Shown piece after piece: positions 60,527 to 64,000 of a stretch of DNA of 64,000 bases. Source of the stretch: Hydrogenovibrio sp. 3SP14C1 (GTDB taxonomy: Bacteria; Pseudomonadota; Gammaproteobacteria; Thiomicrospirales; Thiomicrospiraceae). The notes under the pieces were generated by a model, which worked only from the letters and a program-made list of their open reading frames with translations, ran no database searches and was not told the origin of the DNA. The stretch covers positions 62,001-126,000 of the forward strand of contig NZ_JARTLM010000007.1 of NCBI RefSeq assembly GCF_029625905.1, in the 5' to 3' direction. Within the stretch, counting starts at the first letter, position 1. Each line of letters begins with the position of its first letter. The position numbers were made by a program, and so were the translations under genes.

Positions 60527-60570
60527 AAACAAAAACGGCCTCTCAAGGCTTTCGCCAAGACAGGCCGTTG
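60527..60570 (-). terminator. Terminator after frr
   Basis: On the minus strand, outer stem AACGGCCT / AGGCCGTT around an inner GGC-GAAA-GCC hairpin, followed by TTTTTGTTT. A strong rho-independent terminator separating frr from uppS. Confidence 0.9.
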
Positions 60571-60618
60571 TCTACAACACATCATGTAATTATGCCGTAA
60601 AAACAAAAGAATTTCAGC

Positions 60619-61176
60619 CTAAATTTCCAACAAGCTGTCTTCTTTTTTGGCAAGCATTTGATCTACTTGAGAAACATGCTCGTCCGTTGCTTTCTGAATC
60701 TGATCTTCAGCTTGGCGCAACTCATCATCAGTGATATCTTTATCTTTATTCAAATTTTTAAAGTCCGCATTCGCATCACGGCGAATATTACGAATCGCAA
60801 CTTTGGTTTGCTCTGCTTCTGACTTCGCCAACTTAATAAACTCTTTGCGGCGTTCCTCTGTTAAAGCCGGCATTGGAATACGCATCATATTACCTGTCGT
60901 AACCGGGTTAACACCTAAATCTGAAGTCATAATCGCCTTTTCAACCACTGAGACCATTGTTTGTTCCCACGGCTGTACCGTTAAAGTACGCGCATCTTCC
61001 ACATTCACGTTTGCCACTTGACTAACAGGTACTTCAGATCCGTAATAATCAACCTTTACAGAATCCAAAATGCTCGGATGAGCTCGACCTGTACGAATTT
61101 TTGCAAAATTACTTTCTAAGTTTTCAACCGATTTCGTCATACGGTCTTTTGCATCATCAAAAATTTCATCAATCAT
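60619..61176 (-). CDS. frr: Ribosome recycling factor
   Basis: 185 residues, exactly the family length. KIRTGRAHPSILDSVKVDYYG and the LTEERRKEFIKLAKSEAEQTKVAIRNIRRDAN helix are diagnostic. Splits ribosomes after termination together with EF-G. 38 bp downstream of pyrH. Confidence 0.97.
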   Translation of the reverse strand: MIDEIFDDAKDRMTKSVENLESNFAKIRTGRAHPSILDSVKVDYYGSEVPVSQVANVNVEDARTLTVQPWEQTMVSVVEKAIMTSDLGVNPVTTGNMMRIPMPALTEERRKEFIKLAKSEAEQTKVAIRNIRRDANADFKNLNKDKDITDDELRQAEDQIQKATDEHVSQVDQMLAKKEDSLLEI

Positions 61177-61214
61177 GTTTTTCTCCTATGAATTCAAGCG
61201 TTAAAATAGCCAGT

Positions 61215-61925
61215 TTAATGTACTAACGTACCTTCATCTTCGCCTTTAACAATCCGAATAACAGCATCTTTCTTAAACATATCAAACACTCGAATCGGCA
61301 TTTTGTGATCACGGCATAACACAAATGCCGTCATATCCATTACTTGCAGATTTTTCTGAATGACATCATCATAAGTGAGTTCAGCTAAACGCTGAGCACT
61401 CGAATCCTTTGCAGGATCCGCCGTATAAATTCCATCAACTTTCGTCGCTTTTAAAACAATATCAGCATCAATTTCAATGCCTCTTAAGGCTGCTGCCGTA
61501 TCAGTTGTGAAAAAAGGACTGCCCGTTCCAGCTGCAAAAATAGCAACCTGCCCTTCAGCCATCCCTTTTTTAACATGATTGGCATTAAATCCATGGGAAA
61601 CCCCTTCAATTGCCATCGCGGAATAGACAACCGATGACATCCCCATGTCTTCAATCACATCTCGTAACGCCAGCGCATTGATAACCGTCGCCATCATACC
61701 CATGTGATCACCTGTTGTACGCTGAATACCGGCGCCTTCAATTTGAGCCCCTCTAAAAATATTCCCACCGCCAACAACTAAACCAACTTCAACCCCTAAA
61801 TCACGCAGGGCTTTCACTTCTGAAACCACTTGGCGCAATGTATTAGAGTCTAGGCCAAATTGACCTTGTCCCATTAAAGCTTCACCACTAAATTTCAACA
61901 ATACTCGAGCGTATTTTAACGACAT
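61215..61925 (-). CDS. pyrH: UMP kinase
   Basis: 236 residues. KFSGEALMG near 11-19, GLVVGGGNIFRG near 48-60, and the DIVLKATKVDGIYTADPAKD segment match PyrH. Makes UDP from UMP as the only UMP kinase of bacteria. A terminator lies upstream of it, so it may start a separate transcript from tsf. Confidence 0.96.
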   Translation of the reverse strand: MSLKYARVLLKFSGEALMGQGQFGLDSNTLRQVVSEVKALRDLGVEVGLVVGGGNIFRGAQIEGAGIQRTTGDHMGMMATVINALALRDVIEDMGMSSVVYSAMAIEGVSHGFNANHVKKGMAEGQVAIFAAGTGSPFFTTDTAAALRGIEIDADIVLKATKVDGIYTADPAKDSSAQRLAELTYDDVIQKNLQVMDMTAFVLCRDHKMPIRVFDMFKKDAVIRIVKGEDEGTLVH

Positions 61926-62017
61926 GTTAACCCTTATCTTTCTTTAAACTTATTTTGAAAACCAACTCAATGCAACGATTATAAAGTGTCTTTCAAAATA
62001 AGTTCTAAATTATAGTT

Positions 62018-62060
62018 AAAAAAAAGCCACGATAAACAAGCTTTGCTTATCATGGCTTTA
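62018..62060 (-). terminator. Terminator after tsf
   Basis: On the minus strand, stem AAAGCCATGATAA / TTATCGTGGCTTT (one mismatch) with an 11-nt loop that can fold further, followed by eight T. Confidence 0.85.
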
Positions 62061-62139
62061 ATTCAAAGATTTAAAACCTTTTTAGAAATGCGATATTTCT
62101 TGTAAGCAAAATCAATGATCTCTCTTCAGAAACCCTGAT

Positions 62140-63024
62140 TTAACCTTTTACTGCAGCAGCAGCGGCCGCCACTTCATCAGCGAAGTTTGTTTCTTCAATC
62201 TCAATCCCTTCACCCACTTCTAGACGAATGAAATTAGAAACAGACGCATCTGAAGCTTTCAACAATTTTTCAACTGTTTGATCAGGGTCTTTAACAAATG
62301 CTTGACCTAGTAGCGTAATTTCTTGCAAATACTTACGCATACGACCATCAATCATTTTCTCGATGATTTCAGCCGGCTTACCAGAATCTTGTGCTTGTTC
62401 GATTTGGAACTTACGCTCTTTTTCCAACATTTCCTGATCAACATCATCCGCAGAGATTGCAGATGGGTTCGCTGCAGCAACATGCATTGCAACATCACGC
62501 ACCAATGTTTCATCACCACCATTCATCGCAACAACAACACCGATCTTCTCACCGTGTTGATATTGACCAATTGTGCCGTTTGACTCAACCAATTCCACAC
62601 GACGTACAGCCATGTTTTCACCGATTTTACCAATCATTTCACGACGTTTTTCATCAATCGATTGACCGTTCGCCATTTTTTCATTCATTAGCGCATCAAT
62701 ATCAACTGTTCCAGTCGCTAATACAATCGCTGCAATCTCATCTGCGAACGCTTTAAAATCGTCACCTTTTGCAACGAAGTCAGTTTCACAGTTCACTTCA
62801 ACGATTGCTGCTTTCGTCTTATCATCAGAAACTGCAATTGCAATCACACCTTCTGCTGCAGTTCTACCTGCTTTCTTATCAGCCCCTGCCATACCTTTCT
62901 TACGAAGAAACTCAATCGCTTCTTCCATGTTTCCATCAGTTTCAGCAAGTGCTTTTTTACAATCCATCATGCCTGCGCCAGTTGCTTCACGCAGTTCTTT
63001 TACCATAGATGCAGTAACAGCCAT
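62140..63024 (-). CDS. tsf: Elongation factor Ts
   Basis: 294 residues. TGAGMMDCKKALAE and the VNCETDFVAKGDDF motif, which contacts EF-Tu, are intact. Reloads EF-Tu with GTP. Downstream of rpsB, with a palindrome copy in the 89-bp gap. Confidence 0.97.
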   Translation of the reverse strand: MAVTASMVKELREATGAGMMDCKKALAETDGNMEEAIEFLRKKGMAGADKKAGRTAAEGVIAIAVSDDKTKAAIVEVNCETDFVAKGDDFKAFADEIAAIVLATGTVDIDALMNEKMANGQSIDEKRREMIGKIGENMAVRRVELVESNGTIGQYQHGEKIGVVVAMNGGDETLVRDVAMHVAAANPSAISADDVDQEMLEKERKFQIEQAQDSGKPAEIIEKMIDGRMRKYLQEITLLGQAFVKDPDQTVEKLLKASDASVSNFIRLEVGEGIEIEETNFADEVAAAAAAVKG

Positions 63025-63075
63025 TTTTTAGACCTCAAATAAGTTTAATAAATTGAAAGGCCTGGAAAGAATTGA

Positions 63076-63085
63076 CCAGGCCTGG
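63076..63085. repeat. CCAGGCCTGG palindrome in the rpsB-tsf gap
   Basis: Exact copy within the rpsB-tsf spacer. A degenerate copy (AAGGCCTGGA) sits 19 bp away at 63056-63066. On the transcribed (minus) strand no T run follows, so it is not an obvious terminator here; as an mRNA hairpin it could set the rpsB/tsf ratio. Confidence 0.88.
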
Positions 63086-63113
63086 TTGTTTTTGAAAGTG
63101 TTGCGTTTAAAGA

Positions 63114-63851
63114 TTAAGCTTCTGCTTTCTCTTCAACAAATTCATCACTTTCAGCTGCTGCTGTTGTAATAGAACCTTTACCTTCATTGATCGCATCTGC
63201 AGCGGCAGATAGATATAAAGACACAGCGCGAACAGCATCGTCATTCCCTGGAATAACGTAATCAACGCCATTTGGATCATTGTTTGTATCAACAACACCT
63301 ACTACTGGAATACCTAGGTTTTGTGCTTCTTGAATCGCAATTTTTTCATTACCTGTATCAATAATGAAAATAGCGTCAGGCATTGCACGCATATCTTTAA
63401 TCCCACCTAAAGAAAGCTCAAGCTTTGCTTTTTGGCGTGTACGCATCAATGCTTCTTTTTTGGTAATTTTTTCAAATGTACCGTCTTGCTCTTGAACTTC
63501 AAGGTCTTTTAGGTTCTTGATTGACTGCTTGATTGTTTTAAAGTTAGTCAACATACCACCTAACCAACGGTGATTTACATAAGGCATACCGCAGCGCTGT
63601 GCTTCTTGAGCGACTAGATCGCCTGCTGCACGCTTTGTTCCTACAAATAAAACAGTTCCTTTATTTGCAGCGATTCCGCCTACGAAGTTCAATGCATCAT
63701 TAAACATAGGCAATGTTTTTTCTAAGTTAACGATGTGAATTTTGTTACGAGCACCAAAAATGTACTCACCCATTTTCGGGTTCCAATAACGCGTTTGATG
63801 TCCGAAGTGAACACCTGCTTCTAGCATTTGGCGCATAGTGACTTTAGCCAT
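63114..63851 (-). CDS. rpsB: 30S ribosomal protein S2
   Basis: 245 residues from ATG 63851, chosen because GGAGAAAATC precedes and the product opens [20 protein letters not shown]; a start 12 bases upstream lacks support. Conserved [13 protein letters not shown] and [12 protein letters not shown]. The last 20 residues are acidic and low-complexity. First gene of the rpsB-tsf pair. Confidence 0.97.
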   Translation of the reverse strand: MAKVTMRQMLEAGVHFGHQTRYWNPKMGEYIFGARNKIHIVNLEKTLPMFNDALNFVGGIAANKGTVLFVGTKRAAGDLVAQEAQRCGMPYVNHRWLGGMLTNFKTIKQSIKNLKDLEVQEQDGTFEKITKKEALMRTRQKAKLELSLGGIKDMRAMPDAIFIIDTGNEKIAIQEAQNLGIPVVGVVDTNNDPNGVDYVIPGNDDAVRAVSLYLSAAADAINEGKGSITTAAAESDEFVEEKAEA

Positions 63852-63995
63852 GATTTTCTCCATATTGGGTTAAGCCTCCGCCTGCCCAACAAACGAACCA
63901 GGTTAAACTAAACTGGCACCCCGTTTGATGTATCGGCAAGCGTGTGGTTTTTCTGTTAAAATTACCTTCATTAGAAAGGCGGCGCATTTATACCA
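63852..63995 (-). promoter_or_regulatory. rpsB promoter and untranslated leader
   Basis: On the minus strand an extended -10 TGGTATAAA (63987-63995) puts a start near 63980 and leaves a leader of about 130 nt before rpsB. Any -35 lies partly past the window edge. The leader contains CCAG...CTGG-type pairing around 63895-63915. A long leader is consistent with autoregulation by S2, known in E. coli, but the fold was not verified. Confidence 0.5.
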
Positions 63996-64000
63996 CGAAA

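Overview
The window is about 64 kb of chromosomal, gene-dense bacterial DNA of moderate GC (I judge low to mid 40s percent by eye). The envelope block rpsB-tsf-pyrH-frr-uppS-cdsA-rseP-bamA-skp-lpxD-fabZ-lpxA-lpxB-rnhB, the surE-pcm-nlpD and accA-tilS neighbourhoods, the yciO-rnm pair next to yciB, and zipA, darP, ftsB and dksA all point to a gammaproteobacterium. A CbbY-type sugar bisphosphate phosphatase suggests a Calvin-cycle autotroph. The overall flavour fits the Thiomicrospira/Hydrogenovibrio/Thiomicrorhabdus group; that assignment is inference from memory of gene sets, not a database match.

Layout. 1-6.3 kb is accessory: the tail of an unknown gene coupled to a membrane PAS-GGDEF-EAL signalling protein, a CaCA antiporter, a roughly 740 bp gene-poor gap with a decayed membrane-protein remnant, then an EamA transporter and an exported FmdE-domain protein. 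6.3-21 kb holds a ChrR-like cupin, Dps, DUF445, rluB, an M50 protease, yciO, rnm, yciB, yciI, a LexA-like S24 protein without a DNA-binding domain, a short asparaginase, a second EamA protein, darP, ligA and zipA, then an FGGY sugar kinase converging on cbbY. 21-38 kb has a cysteine-poor dksA, a kinase fusion, small exported and flagellar-like proteins, a RecJ-like nuclease, the threonine cluster (alaC-hom-unknown-thrC), and nlpD-yqaA-pcm-surE, smr, ftsB and eno. 38-50 kb has kdsA, pyrG, tilS, accA, ycaO, a small cytochrome c, an exported protein of unknown role, tsaB, a DinG-type helicase, a 41-codon rpmJ and cheV. 50-64 kb is the conserved envelope and translation block, all on the minus strand.

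The most striking signal no single gene explains is the 10-bp palindrome CCAGGCCTGG. I find 13 exact copies spread across the window, where well under one is expected by chance. Eight lie inside unrelated genes, where six read Gln-Ala-Trp and two Pro-Gly-Leu. Five are intergenic, and two of those are the core of perfect 26-bp palindromes with A/T flanks that look like terminators. It resembles a highly iterated palindrome or uptake-type sequence and is the best candidate here for an undescribed system. Other points worth attention are the HTH-less LexA-like protein with its full autocleavage apparatus, DksA with one of four zinc cysteines, the kinase/CbbY pair with a hairpin ahead of the kinase, the exported FmdE protein, and the absence of rpoS beside nlpD.
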